A program made the position numbers and the translations under genes. From assembly GCF_039545095.1 (NCBI RefSeq), contig NZ_BAABRS010000003.1:1-64000 (forward strand): a stretch of DNA of 64,000 nt, in the 5' to 3' direction. This document shows, piece by piece, positions 29,407 to 39,757 of this stretch. How positions within the stretch are numbered: position 1 is the stretch's first letter; each line of letters starts with the position of its first letter. Under the pieces are notes generated by a model that was given only the letters and a program-made list of their open reading frames with translations, had not been told where the DNA came from and ran no database searches. Origin of the DNA: Fodinibius salicampi (GTDB taxonomy: Bacteria > Bacteroidota > Rhodothermia > Balneolales > Balneolaceae).

Positions 29407-30660
29407 ATGGGTCGTAAAAAGTTTAATATACCTGATATTTATCAGTCTCCGATTATCCGTAAAGTCAAGGAGGCCAATAAAATTGTAGATCCCCGTAAAA
29501 AGGATCTGGCTCCTACGGTGCTCGACTTCGGATCCGTACAATTTTATATTCCCCGCCATTTTGGTTTCTGTTATGGCGTAGAAAATGCCATCGATATTGC
29601 TTATGAAACGGTAGAGCAGTACCCGGACAAAGATATTTATCTGCTCAGCGAAATGATTCATAATCCTACTGTGAATGAAGATCTGCAGGCACGGGGCGTT
29701 CAGTTCCTTTTTGAAACAGACGGTACAGAAATCATTCCCATCGAATCACTGGATGAAGATGATATTGTTATTGTTCCCGCTTTTGGAACTACGCTTGAGA
29801 TGCAGCAAAAATTAAAAAATCAGGGGATTGACCCGTACCAGTTTAATACTACCTGTCCCTTTGTCAAAAAGGTTTGGAACCGGGGCAAACAGTTGGGAAA
29901 AAAGGGATACTCGTTGGTTATTCACGGCAAACACCGCCATGAAGAAACCCGTGCCACTTTTTCGCATAGTGCTAACCACTCCCCCTGCGTTGTATTGCTC
30001 AATACAGAAGAGGCACAAATTCTGGCAGATATCCTGACGCGCGATCGCCCCAAATCAGATTTTGAAAAATATTTCGGTCATAAAAGCACGGATGGATTTG
30101 ATCCTTATACAGACATGAAACAATTCGGTGTTATTAATCAGACCACGATGCTGGCTACCGAAACGGAAGAGGTCATGCATATTCTAAAAGAGGCCGCCAT
30201 TGAACAATTTGGCGAGGCGGATATTCTCGATCACTTTGCAGATACCTCCGATACACTATGTTATGCTACTAACGAAAACCAGTCTGCGACCTTGGCATTG
30301 GCCGATACCGATGTCGATCTTTCCATAGTTGTTGGAGGTTATAACTCATCCAATACCATGCACTTGGTTGAAATATTAGAACACGCATTCCCGACTTATC
30401 ATGTACGCGATGCCGAAGAAATTGACGGTCCAGAACGTATCCGTCACTTCAACCAATGGGACAAAGAGATGAAACAAACCGAGAACTGGTTACCTAGATC
30501 CAATGGACAGCCGTTAAAAATTGGAGTCACTTCCGGTGCTTCTTGTCCTGATGTATTGGTTGATGAAGTTATTTTAAAAATTCTCTCCTATTTTGACACG
30601 GAACAAACAGTAGAAGAAGTAATCAAGCCTTTTGAAGAACAGCTCGAAGAAGTAGCGTAA
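29407..30660 (+). CDS. ispH: 4-hydroxy-3-methylbut-2-enyl diphosphate reductase, long type
   Basis: Last MEP-pathway enzyme, converting HMBPP to IPP and DMAPP with a [4Fe-4S] cluster. The three cluster cysteines lie in HFGFCYGVENAIDIAY, TTCPFVKKVWNRG and GASCPDVLVDEVI. Other sites are IHNPTVN, INQTTMLATETEEV and the VVGGYNSSNT substrate motif. At 417 residues it belongs to the long class seen in cyanobacteria, plants and some Bacteroidota, with an N-terminal extension (about 40 residues) and insertions compared with the roughly 310-residue E. coli enzyme. It is monocistronic and unlinked to ispDF. Confidence 0.95.
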   Translation: MGRKKFNIPDIYQSPIIRKVKEANKIVDPRKKDLAPTVLDFGSVQFYIPRHFGFCYGVENAIDIAYETVEQYPDKDIYLLSEMIHNPTVNEDLQARGVQFLFETDGTEIIPIESLDEDDIVIVPAFGTTLEMQQKLKNQGIDPYQFNTTCPFVKKVWNRGKQLGKKGYSLVIHGKHRHEETRATFSHSANHSPCVVLLNTEEAQILADILTRDRPKSDFEKYFGHKSTDGFDPYTDMKQFGVINQTTMLATETEEVMHILKEAAIEQFGEADILDHFADTSDTLCYATNENQSATLALADTDVDLSIVVGGYNSSNTMHLVEILEHAFPTYHVRDAEEIDGPERIRHFNQWDKEMKQTENWLPRSNGQPLKIGVTSGASCPDVLVDEVILKILSYFDTEQTVEEVIKPFEEQLEEVA

Positions 30661-30724
30661 GCTTAGCTTAGCAGATGACCATTTAGCATCTTGATGAAGT
30701 GTTTGTTTTATCTAATAACCATTC

Positions 30725-31726
30725 TCAGTCATCCAGCACCATAAAATAGGCCACTTCTTCCGGTTGGAAGGAACGTATTCGCACATACTCATTGTCTGAA
30801 ACTTGTTCTACATTGGGTCTTATATATCCGGTCGAATCTTCCAGAATTTGTTGATAGGTAAGATAGGCTTCAAATAGCTCATTATCCTGGACGTTTGCAT
30901 ATTCATCAATAGGAACCCGATACTTTACCGTAATCGTTGAGGGACTATAACTAATGCTGCGACCAGAAGGGAAATTCCGTGTATCCAAATCGACTTTACT
31001 TTCCCCCTCGGTAAATTGAACGATCTCTCCATAAAGTTGTACTTCACTATGAGATAAGCTAATTAATCTGCTATTTTTCAGGGACACCTGTTGTGTAAAA
31101 TTATTGGACATATTTTCAACGCGAAGGGTATCTGTCGGCCAAGAATTGATCTCTCCCATTACTGATTCTGCTCCGCTGATAGTTATGCTATCGGGTTCAA
31201 CAGAAGGAGTTTCTTTAAAACCAAATTGATTATCAAAAGACACATCAATGACCGGCTGAACAGGTACTTTTTTTGAAACCCGGGGCTCCAAGTCGAGCGT
31301 CAGTACGATTGGCTGAACCTTCTGCACACTGATATTGGAAAGTAGATTTAGCTGTTGTTGGACCTGTTCATAGAGATTTACTTCAGATTCATTCACATTA
31401 ATTTCTACAGCAGGAGGATTATTATAAACACTAATAAGTTTCCAGCCTTCGCCCGACAGACTCACAGTTGCAGACCGGGGCAACTCTTCGGCCAATGCCT
31501 GGCCTTCAGGCATTGAAACGGCCTCAATAGGCAAATCAATATTTAAATTATAATCCATGCTCAGGTTTACCATAAACCAAAGGCAAATAGCAAGAATAAG
31601 TGATACGACAAAAACGGCGATTCGCTCCCTTCCCATCTCGGCCATTTCTCCCTCATCCGACTTCCGGATTATATTCTCCCAGAATGCCGTCAGCTTCTCC
31701 TTATATTCTTCTACAGGTAATTCCAT
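30725..31726 (-). CDS. YbbR-domain membrane protein (CdaR-like)
   Basis: 333 residues: cytoplasmic N-terminus of about 30, one TM helix (RIAVFVVSLILAICLWFMVN), then extracytoplasmic YbbR-type beta domains. Each domain contains a characteristic run such as LPIEAVSMPEGQALAEELPR and VPVQPVIDVSFDNQFGFKE. In Firmicutes CdaR regulates the diadenylate cyclase CdaA; no cdaA lies here, so only the domain assignment is firm. It is the last gene of the recF-DUF721-ybbR unit, 46 nt after the DUF721 gene. Confidence 0.8.
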   Translation of the reverse strand: MELPVEEYKEKLTAFWENIIRKSDEGEMAEMGRERIAVFVVSLILAICLWFMVNLSMDYNLNIDLPIEAVSMPEGQALAEELPRSATVSLSGEGWKLISVYNNPPAVEINVNESEVNLYEQVQQQLNLLSNISVQKVQPIVLTLDLEPRVSKKVPVQPVIDVSFDNQFGFKETPSVEPDSITISGAESVMGEINSWPTDTLRVENMSNNFTQQVSLKNSRLISLSHSEVQLYGEIVQFTEGESKVDLDTRNFPSGRSISYSPSTITVKYRVPIDEYANVQDNELFEAYLTYQQILEDSTGYIRPNVEQVSDNEYVRIRSFQPEEVAYFMVLDD

Positions 31727-31772
31727 TATGTAAAACTATTCTCTAGCTCAGCCAGATCGTTTCTTTGTAAGG

Positions 31773-32075
31773 CTATGACCGAACTACGATTTCTTTAATG
31801 ATTTTTTCGTCTACTTTTTCATTCAACTTTTTAGCGATACTAAACCGCTTCATATGAATCTCTTGCCGCCAGGCAGGATTTTTAACGTGCACGACCAAAT
31901 TTCCGTGTTCAAAATGAATATTTTCAGTTTCATCGGCAATACGTTTTCCCACCGTTTCTTCCCAAATTGATAGAATCATACCGCGCTTCAACCGCTTACG
32001 GTGCGGATAGTCTTCAAGAAAATCCGTAAGCGCATCTTTAAGAGATTTAGGAGTATTTGATCTATATCGTGCCAT
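31773..32075 (-). CDS. DUF721 (DciA-like) protein
   Basis: 100 residues with the DUF721 pattern: LKDALTDFLEDYPHRKRLKR, then IWEETVGKRIADETENIHFE and LVVHVKNPAWRQEIHMKR. DUF721/DciA proteins load the replicative helicase DnaB in many bacteria lacking DnaC. The position directly behind recF (16 nt) and near dnaA fits that role, but function here is inferred from family and context. Confidence 0.88.
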   Translation of the reverse strand: MARYRSNTPKSLKDALTDFLEDYPHRKRLKRGMILSIWEETVGKRIADETENIHFEHGNLVVHVKNPAWRQEIHMKRFSIAKKLNEKVDEKIIKEIVVRS

Positions 32076-32091
32076 TAATATATAATAATCT

Positions 32092-33222
32092 TTATTGCAG
32101 TCTGCTAACCTCGCCTTCGGTTACTTCAAACTTCCGATTCTTTTCTCCATCAAAAGTAATATAATCATTAAAAGGAATAGGATTGGCAGCTGTTACAAAT
32201 GTTTGTCCTGCATGTTCAATAAGCGCATTCAGCAGCACTTCCGTGCGCTGGGCATCCAAATCGCCAAACACATCGTCCAACAGAAAAAGCGGCAGGTCAT
32301 CCAATTCCTCTGAAAAATACAAAAGCTGCGCAAGTTTTAAAGAAAGAGCAAATAAACGATGCTGCCCCTGAGAGCCATATTTACGCAGTTCAAAATCATC
32401 GAGATAAAATACGATTTCATCGCGATGTGGGCCCACAAGTGTCAACTCGCGCTCTATTTCATGGTCTATCTCGTCTTCCAGTTTAGCCGTATAGCGCTCC
32501 TCTATAGTCTCTGCTTTCTTAGAGGGTTCGCAAAAAGTCTGATATTCTAAATGTGGTTTGTGCCGCATCCCCGAAATAACCTCGTATTCCCGCGCTAGAA
32601 AATCCTGAAATTGATCCAGTACTTCCGTTCTTTTTGCTACAATACGCGATCCATACTCTACAAGCTGTACATTCCATGGTTCCAGATATGCCTCTAAAAC
32701 CTCGCGTCGTCCACGAAATTCCTGAAGTAATTTATTTCGTTGTTTCCGGACCTTTCGGAAATCCATTAAATCCTGTAAATAACGCGGGGATATTTGGCTG
32801 ATAAAAGAATCAATAAAAGAACGCCGCTGTTTGGGGCCTTCGCTGGTTAGTTTTTTATCACCTGGTGAAAGAACCACCACTGGTACCATCCCAATAAGAT
32901 CAGACAGCCTATCCAGTGGACTTTCATTAACAAAAATCTTTTTACCTTCACCGCGGGAATAGGAACAGCTTACATCAAAACTGGAACGGATGTTCCCTTC
33001 AAAATGCCCCTTAATCATAAAATAAGGTGCATCATAATTTACAACATAGCGATCACTATTGGCTACAAAGCTGCGACTCATGCACAGGTAATGAATGGCA
33101 TCAATAAGATTAGTTTTCCCCGCGCCGTTCTGACCTATAATCACATTCATGTGCGCTCCCCACTCAACCTGCGTGTCGGTATGATTCCGAAAGTTTTGAA
33201 GTCTTATATTGGAGATACGCAT
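32092..33222 (-). CDS. recF: DNA replication and repair protein RecF
   Basis: 376-residue SMC-like ATPase that, with RecO and RecR, loads RecA at gaps. Start MRISNIRLQNFRNHTDTQVE, Walker A IIGQNGAGKTNLIDAIHYL, the RecF-specific FIDSFISQISPRYLQDL, signature SQGQHRLFALSLKLAQLLY and Walker B LPLFLLDDVFGDLDAQR are all intact. It lies 4 kb from dnaA but on the opposite strand, with DUF721 and ybbR downstream and eno upstream. Confidence 0.97.
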   Translation of the reverse strand: MRISNIRLQNFRNHTDTQVEWGAHMNVIIGQNGAGKTNLIDAIHYLCMSRSFVANSDRYVVNYDAPYFMIKGHFEGNIRSSFDVSCSYSRGEGKKIFVNESPLDRLSDLIGMVPVVVLSPGDKKLTSEGPKQRRSFIDSFISQISPRYLQDLMDFRKVRKQRNKLLQEFRGRREVLEAYLEPWNVQLVEYGSRIVAKRTEVLDQFQDFLAREYEVISGMRHKPHLEYQTFCEPSKKAETIEERYTAKLEDEIDHEIERELTLVGPHRDEIVFYLDDFELRKYGSQGQHRLFALSLKLAQLLYFSEELDDLPLFLLDDVFGDLDAQRTEVLLNALIEHAGQTFVTAANPIPFNDYITFDGEKNRKFEVTEGEVSRLQ

Positions 33223-33277
33223 GCAGAATTATGACATAAAACGCTACATTGTGTAATTAAAGGATAGAAAGCATTAT

Positions 33278-33318
33278 GCGGATGAAACAGACTTTCTAAT
33301 ACAGATCGTTTCATCCGC
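33278..33318. repeat. 11-bp inverted repeat between eno and recF
   Basis: GCGGATGAAAC (33278-33288) and GTTTCATCCGC (33308-33318) are perfect inverted copies around a 19-nt loop, 17 nt beyond the eno stop. No T-run follows on either strand, so it is either an mRNA processing/stabilising stem or a Rho-dependent or weak terminator. Confidence 0.6.
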
Positions 33319-33335
33319 AAAGGCTATTATTTTCC

Positions 33336-34628
<1,293 letters not shown>

Positions 34629-34755
34629 CTATATTAATTTCAGTGAAATTGTGTCGAAATGTACAAGGATTTTATCTATGGATAAAGAAGAAAACGTTAT
34701 TTGATTCTGGATGACAAATATTGAATGGCTGGTATCTGTCTTCCAGCATTCGGGG

Positions 34756-35589
34756 CTACCACATGCTTCCAAAAGTAAATTTGATCTGGGGCGTCCCGAA
34801 ATATTTTTGAGCATCAAAATGCGGTCGCTGTTCACCCTCGGCATTAAATATGACAGGATTTCCGTTCTCATCATATCCATAGGGTCTGTAAGGTTCCATA
34901 AGCTGCAAACCTTCACTAAAATAGTAGAAGAAATAACCGAACTCTACCGTGGTTCGAGTTCCGAAAGAACTGCCAATATCAGCGCCTATTTTTAATTCTC
35001 CGCTATACCCCCAATGGGATTCGCCCTCACTCCATCCCGTAAAAAAATCATTGACTCTTTCTGTCGGCCTTAAAAATCCACTCCGTACCACATACGTTCG
35101 GAATCCACTTCCATCTGCGTCATTGATATAGGGATAGGTAAACGCCATGGCAGGTCCTACAGCCCCCCCCACAAAAAGGCGAAAGCTATCTTCAATCTGT
35201 CGGGCAAAGATCCGCTGCTCCATTCCAAGGAGGAACGGAAAACCAAATGCCCGCTTATATCTATTGGGTATAATTTGGTTACCGGTAAAAAAGTTTTGAA
35301 AATTTTGCTCACTTACATCTCTGATACCAGTAATAGCGGTCTGGAAAGTCAATTCTGTATAATCACCCAAGACCCGGCTATAATGTCCTCCAATTCCAAA
35401 TCCAAAATTATTTAATACCACATCGAAGCCGATGTCATTATGATAGCCCTCACTCAGAGGGGTCTTTGGTTCAGATTTCTCTATCACATCCGGCTCTTCA
35501 AGTTGTGCCTGTGCAGTATTAACAGTTATACCCAAAACGAACAGTAGTAAAACCGCTCCAATGCAATGACTTCTCTTATTCTTCTTCAT
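34756..35589 (-). CDS. Secreted, probable outer-membrane beta-barrel protein
   Basis: Not recognised beyond topology. 277 residues with a signal peptide (KKNKRSHCIGAVLLLFVLGI, cleavage probably after AQA). The mature chain has amphipathic strands (IGFDVVLNNFGFGIGGHYSR, YTELTFQTAITGIRD, TRTTVEFGYFFYYFSEGL), aromatic girdle residues and a terminal strand KFTFGSMW ending in an aromatic residue, as in outer-membrane barrels. It contains no TonB plug. It precedes eno on the same strand by 133 nt; no functional link. Confidence 0.7.
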   Translation of the reverse strand: MKKNKRSHCIGAVLLLFVLGITVNTAQAQLEEPDVIEKSEPKTPLSEGYHNDIGFDVVLNNFGFGIGGHYSRVLGDYTELTFQTAITGIRDVSEQNFQNFFTGNQIIPNRYKRAFGFPFLLGMEQRIFARQIEDSFRLFVGGAVGPAMAFTYPYINDADGSGFRTYVVRSGFLRPTERVNDFFTGWSEGESHWGYSGELKIGADIGSSFGTRTTVEFGYFFYYFSEGLQLMEPYRPYGYDENGNPVIFNAEGEQRPHFDAQKYFGTPQIKFTFGSMW

Positions 35590-35781
35590 AAAAACTGCTT
35601 CAATTTTAAAGGCTCTCTATGGCCTTCCTGAATTCAGAACTATAGTATGTTAATAATATACGTAATATTTAAATTTTGCTTAAATAATTTCATATTTATT
35701 TGCAAGTATATTTGACTATGGATTCAGAAAGGCGTTTATTCAGGCTGTTTAAGTAACTCACTAAATTGAAGTCTAAAAAAT

Positions 35782-36174
35782 ATGAGTTCAGTAAGCAAGT
35801 ATCTCGTTTTCGGGCCGGCCGATACCCTGCGACGGATGCCGACCCAACTATCCAGTAATATTGAGCCCAAGTATACATACAAGTACGATTCATCTGATCA
35901 CGATGATGAAGTTCACGTAGTTGTTTTTGAAGAGTACGAAAAACAAATTAATGCAAGTGTAACCCTTACCTGTATTATTGAATTTACCGGCAAACAAAAT
36001 CGGTTTATCCTTAAAAAAACCGGCGGCCGTATGGGATTTCGGGGTAGTTCGCTTGATGAGGAAAAACGTACTATCGATAACGAAGTGACGGATTTCATCC
36101 TCGATTTTGCCAAACGATTCGGTCTGACTGTTCAACAAGAAAAAGACCAGGAGACTGAAGAAGAGGAGTCCTAA
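35782..36174 (+). CDS. Conserved-looking small cytoplasmic protein, unknown function
   Basis: Not recognised. 130 residues without signal or TM segment. It starts MSSVSKYLVFGPADTLRRMP and has a central beta-rich stretch (DEVHVVVFEEYEKQINASVT, LTCIIEFTG). Then comes a basic turn (KKTGGRMGFRG), an amphipathic helix (EVTDFILDFAKRFGL) and a strongly acidic tail (EKDQETEEEES). The charge distribution suggests an RNA- or protein-binding accessory. It sits 18 nt before prmC in the same direction, so they are probably co-transcribed. Confidence 0.65.
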   Translation: MSSVSKYLVFGPADTLRRMPTQLSSNIEPKYTYKYDSSDHDDEVHVVVFEEYEKQINASVTLTCIIEFTGKQNRFILKKTGGRMGFRGSSLDEEKRTIDNEVTDFILDFAKRFGLTVQQEKDQETEEEES

Positions 36175-36192
36175 TTACCGTAATCCCTCTCT

Positions 36193-37068
36193 ATGAGCAA
36201 AAAGGTTAAGGAATGGACCGTTCTCTCTATGCTGGAATGGGCTACGGAATATTTTAAAGAAAAAGATATTCCTGATCCCAGACACAGTATTGAGTGGTTG
36301 TTGGCTGAAACCCTCGATATTAAACGCCTGGATCTCTATCTAAAGTATGACCGTCCACTGTCACCCGGAGAGCTGGAGAAGCTCCGACCGATGGTTAAAC
36401 GGCGTGCACAGCATGAACCTCTTCAATACATTATCGGGTTCACTGATTTTATGAATGCGCGTATTTCTGTGGATCCAAGTGTACTTATCCCTCGTATTGA
36501 AACCGAACAGCTGGTTGAGATCATACTAGACCGACACTCCAGCAGTCAAAGCCATAAAGAATCGCTAAATGTACTTGACATTGGCACCGGGTCGGGCTGT
36601 ATTCCCATCGCCTTAAAAATGGAACACCCGGACTGGGACCTTTGGGGAATAGATATTTCAGAGAAAGCTCTCCAAACAGCCCGCCAAAATGCTCAGCAAA
36701 ATGAAGTTGACATCTCTTTTAAAAAAGGCAATATACTTAAGCCGAAATCCATTCCCGTCAATGCTCAATTTGATGTCATTGTTTCTAATCCTCCTTATAT
36801 AACGCCGGACGAAAAGACAACGCTGGAACCCCAAGTATACCAGTTCGAACCGAGCGAAGCACTCTTTACAGAGGACATGGATCTGATGTATGGTAGTATC
36901 CTGGAATTTGCCCAAAAAAATCTATCTGATAATGGCAAACTCTACCTTGAACTCCATGAACACTTTGCCAAGAATATCCAGCAACTTTTTCACCGTAATA
37001 GCTGGAATACTACCCTCCTGAAAGACTATGATAAAAAGGAGCGTTTCCTGATTGTTCATCCCGAATAA
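36193..37068 (+). CDS. prmC: Release-factor glutamine methyltransferase PrmC
   Basis: SAM-dependent enzyme methylating the GGQ glutamine of RF1 and RF2. 291 residues: N-terminal helical domain (EWATEYFKEKDIPDPRHSIE, then DLYLKYDRPLSPGE), PRIETEQLV, SAM motif VLDIGTGSGCIPIALK and the catalytic NPPY in VIVSNPPYITPDE, followed by EPSEALFTEDM. No prfA is adjacent. It ends just before the dnaA upstream region. Confidence 0.95.
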   Translation: MSKKVKEWTVLSMLEWATEYFKEKDIPDPRHSIEWLLAETLDIKRLDLYLKYDRPLSPGELEKLRPMVKRRAQHEPLQYIIGFTDFMNARISVDPSVLIPRIETEQLVEIILDRHSSSQSHKESLNVLDIGTGSGCIPIALKMEHPDWDLWGIDISEKALQTARQNAQQNEVDISFKKGNILKPKSIPVNAQFDVIVSNPPYITPDEKTTLEPQVYQFEPSEALFTEDMDLMYGSILEFAQKNLSDNGKLYLELHEHFAKNIQQLFHRNSWNTTLLKDYDKKERFLIVHPE

Positions 37069-37139
37069 TTCCCTAATTAGTCAGCATTTCTTAAGGCTTT
37101 CCAAGTATTTTAAAACGAGCAAAAAAATTCACAATCACA

Positions 37140-37409
37140 TGTGGATAACTTGTTGAAAACTTTTTCACAGAGACTATTTTAGTGTTACATAAAGGTAAAA
37201 TCATTGTTAGCGTACTATTATGTACTGTCAAGCATTATTTGATAGAAAAGCTAAAAAAATGTTAATCGGTTGAGTGCCAACGGATTATACTGTTTAGAGC
37301 AATGTGGATAACTTTTGGTTTATTGTGAAATATTTTTTTGACATCTGCCTGTTAAATTACCATCTTCGTTTCACCCTAATTAGTGACAGCACTTAAGATG
37401 TGTGGATAA
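37140..37409 (+). other. DnaA-box cluster upstream of dnaA; candidate oriC or dnaA autoregulatory region
   Basis: Three exact TGTGGATAA boxes lie at 37140-37148, 37303-37311 and 37401-37409, all in one orientation. A relaxed match to TTWTNCACA in the other orientation (TTTTTCACA) is at 37161-37169. They are embedded in a 394-nt AT-rich stretch without genes between prmC and dnaA. A TTGACA at 37338-37343 may be part of the dnaA promoter. The last box lies in the dnaA 5' leader. Known biology: clusters of such boxes by dnaA mark origins or DnaA-repressed promoters; which applies cannot be decided here. Confidence 0.6.
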
Positions 37410-37462
37410 CTGCGGGGCACATTTGTACAGCAAACATTAATCATTTAGGAGGTTTTGGGACG

Positions 37463-38914
37463 TTGAGTACTCTTTCTGCCGATGCTGCATGGAAGCAGTG
37501 CCTGGAAATTATTAAGGACAATATTAGCTACCAAAAGTATAAGTCATGGTTTGAACCTATTGAGCCCGTTAAACTTGAAAATAATACACTTACCATTCAG
37601 GTGCCCAGCCAATTTTGGTACGAATGGCTTGAAGAGCATTATTATGGTATGTTGCGCTCAACATTGGCTAAAGTTCTTGGGGAAGACGGAAAGTTAGAAT
37701 ATTCCGTTGTGCTTGAAAAGTCGGAGGATGAAGCAGACAACAGGTCTGTACGTCTGCCCCAACGACCAATGCCACCGGATAATAATCAAGGTCAGGATAT
37801 GGATGGTTATGGGGAATACAGTCCCGGCAAAATTGAAAATCCTTTTGTAATACCAGGCATTCGCAAAACAAAAATAGATCCGAATCTTAATAGCAATTAT
37901 GTTTTTGACCGATATATCGAAGGTGATTGTAATCGGTTAGCCCGTTCAGCTGCAATGGCTATAGCGGAAAATCCGGGAAGTAACTCCTTTAATCCTTTTT
38001 TCATTTATGGGGGGACAGGATTAGGTAAAACGCACCTTATTCAAAGTATTGGAAATAAAGCCAAACAAGAATATGGCAATGAGCTAGCTGTACTCTATAT
38101 TTCTTCCGAGAGCTTTACCAATGAATTTGTTCAGGCTATCCGCAATAACCGGGCCAGCGAATTTACGATGTTCTACCGCCAAATTGATCTTTTAATTGTA
38201 GATGACATCCAATTCTTTAGCGGAAAGGAAAAAACACAAGAAGAGTTTTTCCATATTTTCAATGCTTTGCATCAGGATGGGAAACAGATTGTTTTAAGCA
38301 GCGACCGGGCACCCCGGGAGATTCCAGATATTGAAGAACGATTGATTTCACGATTTAGCTGGGGACTTAGCGCCGATTTACAGATTCCGGAATATGAAAC
38401 TCGTTACGCGATCCTTGAACGAAAGGCCAACGATAACGGTATTGAGCTTTCCCATGATGTGCTGGAGTTTATAGCCCATAATTTCAAATCAAATGTTCGG
38501 GATCTTGAGGGTGCTATTATTAAGCTCCTCGCATTTGCTTCTCTACAGCACGTAGACGAAATTGAGCCCCAAATGGCAAAACAGGTACTCAGGGATATGA
38601 TTAAGGAATCGCATACTACGGTCTCTATTGAACAGATCCAGGATTATGTATGCGATTACTTTGGCATTGATACCAATAAGGTGCGAGAAAAAACCCGGAA
38701 GCAGGAAATTGTGGAAGCCCGACAGATTGCGATGTATCTATCCAAACAGTTTACAGACTCCAGCCTTAAAACGATTGGACTCCATTTCGGGGGACGTGAT
38801 CACTCAACGGTCATTCATGCTATTTCAACGGTCGAAGAACGGATGCAAACCACAGCCAAACACAAGCGTATGGTTGATGAGCTATACCAGAAGATTGAAA
38901 TGGCCACTCTTTAG
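37463..38914 (+). CDS. dnaA: Chromosomal replication initiator protein DnaA
   Basis: AAA+ initiator that opens oriC. From the chosen TTG at 37463 it has 483 residues, starting MSTLSADAAWKQCLEIIKDN. An AGGAGG sits 10 nt upstream (37447-37452). The frame stays open back to a GTG at 37400, but that would put the start inside a DnaA box and add 21 residues absent from typical DnaA. Domains: I (SWFEPIEPVKLENNTLTIQV), Walker A YGGTGLGKTHLIQSIG, Walker B LLIVDDIQFFSGKEKTQEEF, sensor regions, and domain IV with the box-binding signature FGGRDHSTVIHAI. folB follows 5 nt later. Confidence 0.96.
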   Translation: MSTLSADAAWKQCLEIIKDNISYQKYKSWFEPIEPVKLENNTLTIQVPSQFWYEWLEEHYYGMLRSTLAKVLGEDGKLEYSVVLEKSEDEADNRSVRLPQRPMPPDNNQGQDMDGYGEYSPGKIENPFVIPGIRKTKIDPNLNSNYVFDRYIEGDCNRLARSAAMAIAENPGSNSFNPFFIYGGTGLGKTHLIQSIGNKAKQEYGNELAVLYISSESFTNEFVQAIRNNRASEFTMFYRQIDLLIVDDIQFFSGKEKTQEEFFHIFNALHQDGKQIVLSSDRAPREIPDIEERLISRFSWGLSADLQIPEYETRYAILERKANDNGIELSHDVLEFIAHNFKSNVRDLEGAIIKLLAFASLQHVDEIEPQMAKQVLRDMIKESHTTVSIEQIQDYVCDYFGIDTNKVREKTRKQEIVEARQIAMYLSKQFTDSSLKTIGLHFGGRDHSTVIHAISTVEERMQTTAKHKRMVDELYQKIEMATL

Positions 38915-38919
38915 CATCC

Positions 38920-39279
38920 ATGGATACCCTAACCCTTAAAAATATTCGAATAAAAGGGAAACACGGATTCTATGAGAAAGAGCGGAAAAATGGGAATGAT
39001 TTCGAAGTAGATCTTATCTTTACTGCTGATTTTCAAAAAGCAGCTGAAAGTGATCAGTTGGAAGATACGATTGATTATCAACAGGCAATAGCTATAGTGC
39101 GCGATATTATAAAAGGACCCTCCCGAAAACTAATTGAATCACTCACTAAAGAGATTGGAGATCAGCTTTTTAACCGTTTCCCTCAGATTGAACAACTTAA
39201 GGTAGCCGTTCGAAAACTGCATCCACCGGTTGGTACAGAAACAGATTACTCAGAAATCAGCATGTCATGGCAGAGGTAG
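38920..39279 (+). CDS. folB: Dihydroneopterin aldolase
   Basis: Folate-pathway enzyme, 119 residues. It opens [20 protein letters not shown], with the typical GxxGxxxxER-like catalytic loop. Then come [48 protein letters not shown] and the final [19 protein letters not shown]. It overlaps folK by 13 nt, matching the sequential reactions in tetrahydrofolate synthesis. Confidence 0.95.
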   Translation: MDTLTLKNIRIKGKHGFYEKERKNGNDFEVDLIFTADFQKAAESDQLEDTIDYQQAIAIVRDIIKGPSRKLIESLTKEIGDQLFNRFPQIEQLKVAVRKLHPPVGTETDYSEISMSWQR

Positions 39280-39755
39280 TCGTAGCACTAGGCTCCAATA
39301 TAGGTGATCGAAGAGAGCATCTGTCCGATGCTAAAGCATTTCTTACTGAGCTATCTCAGGCAGCAATAGTCTCTTCTTCTATCTATATTACAGAACCTGT
39401 AGGCCCTTCAAAACGTGACTTCTATAACTCGACAGTTCTTATTACCACTTCTGTAAAACCTGCAGAACTTATCAAAAAATTTAAGGAGTTTGAAGCCGGG
39501 CATGGACGTACCTCCCGCCAGCCGCGATGGAGTGCCCGCACTATTGATTTAGATATAATCACCTATGACGACTTGGTGATTCAATCGGATAGCCTTATCA
39601 TTCCCCATCCGGAATATCACCGGCGACTGTTTGTACTAAAACCACTAGAAGAAATACTCCCGGATTGGAAAGATCCCCAAACCGGTGCATTAATCAAACA
39701 GCTTATAGCCCGTGCACCGGAGATGAGAATAGAGAAAACAGACCTGCGTTGGTAG
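39267..39755 (+). CDS. folK: 2-amino-4-hydroxy-6-hydroxymethyldihydropteridine diphosphokinase
   Basis: HPPK, the step after FolB, pyrophosphorylates hydroxymethyldihydropterin. 162 residues: [37 protein letters not shown], the ATP/Mg motif [18 protein letters not shown], and [20 protein letters not shown]. Start ATG at 39267 lies inside folB. It is followed 2 nt later by the deoxynucleoside kinase. Confidence 0.96.
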   Translation: MAEVVVALGSNIGDRREHLSDAKAFLTELSQAAIVSSSIYITEPVGPSKRDFYNSTVLITTSVKPAELIKKFKEFEAGHGRTSRQPRWSARTIDLDIITYDDLVIQSDSLIIPHPEYHRRLFVLKPLEEILPDWKDPQTGALIKQLIARAPEMRIEKTDLRW

Positions 39756-39757
39756 CT

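Noticed and set aside
37400-37462. Upstream GTG start for dnaA
   Set aside because: It lies in a DnaA box, lacks a ribosome site and adds residues not typical of DnaA; the AGGAGG-TTG start fits better.
39665-39757. Longer N-terminus for the deoxynucleoside kinase
   Set aside because: It lies wholly inside folK in another frame; the ATG at 39758 begins directly before the P-loop as in the family.
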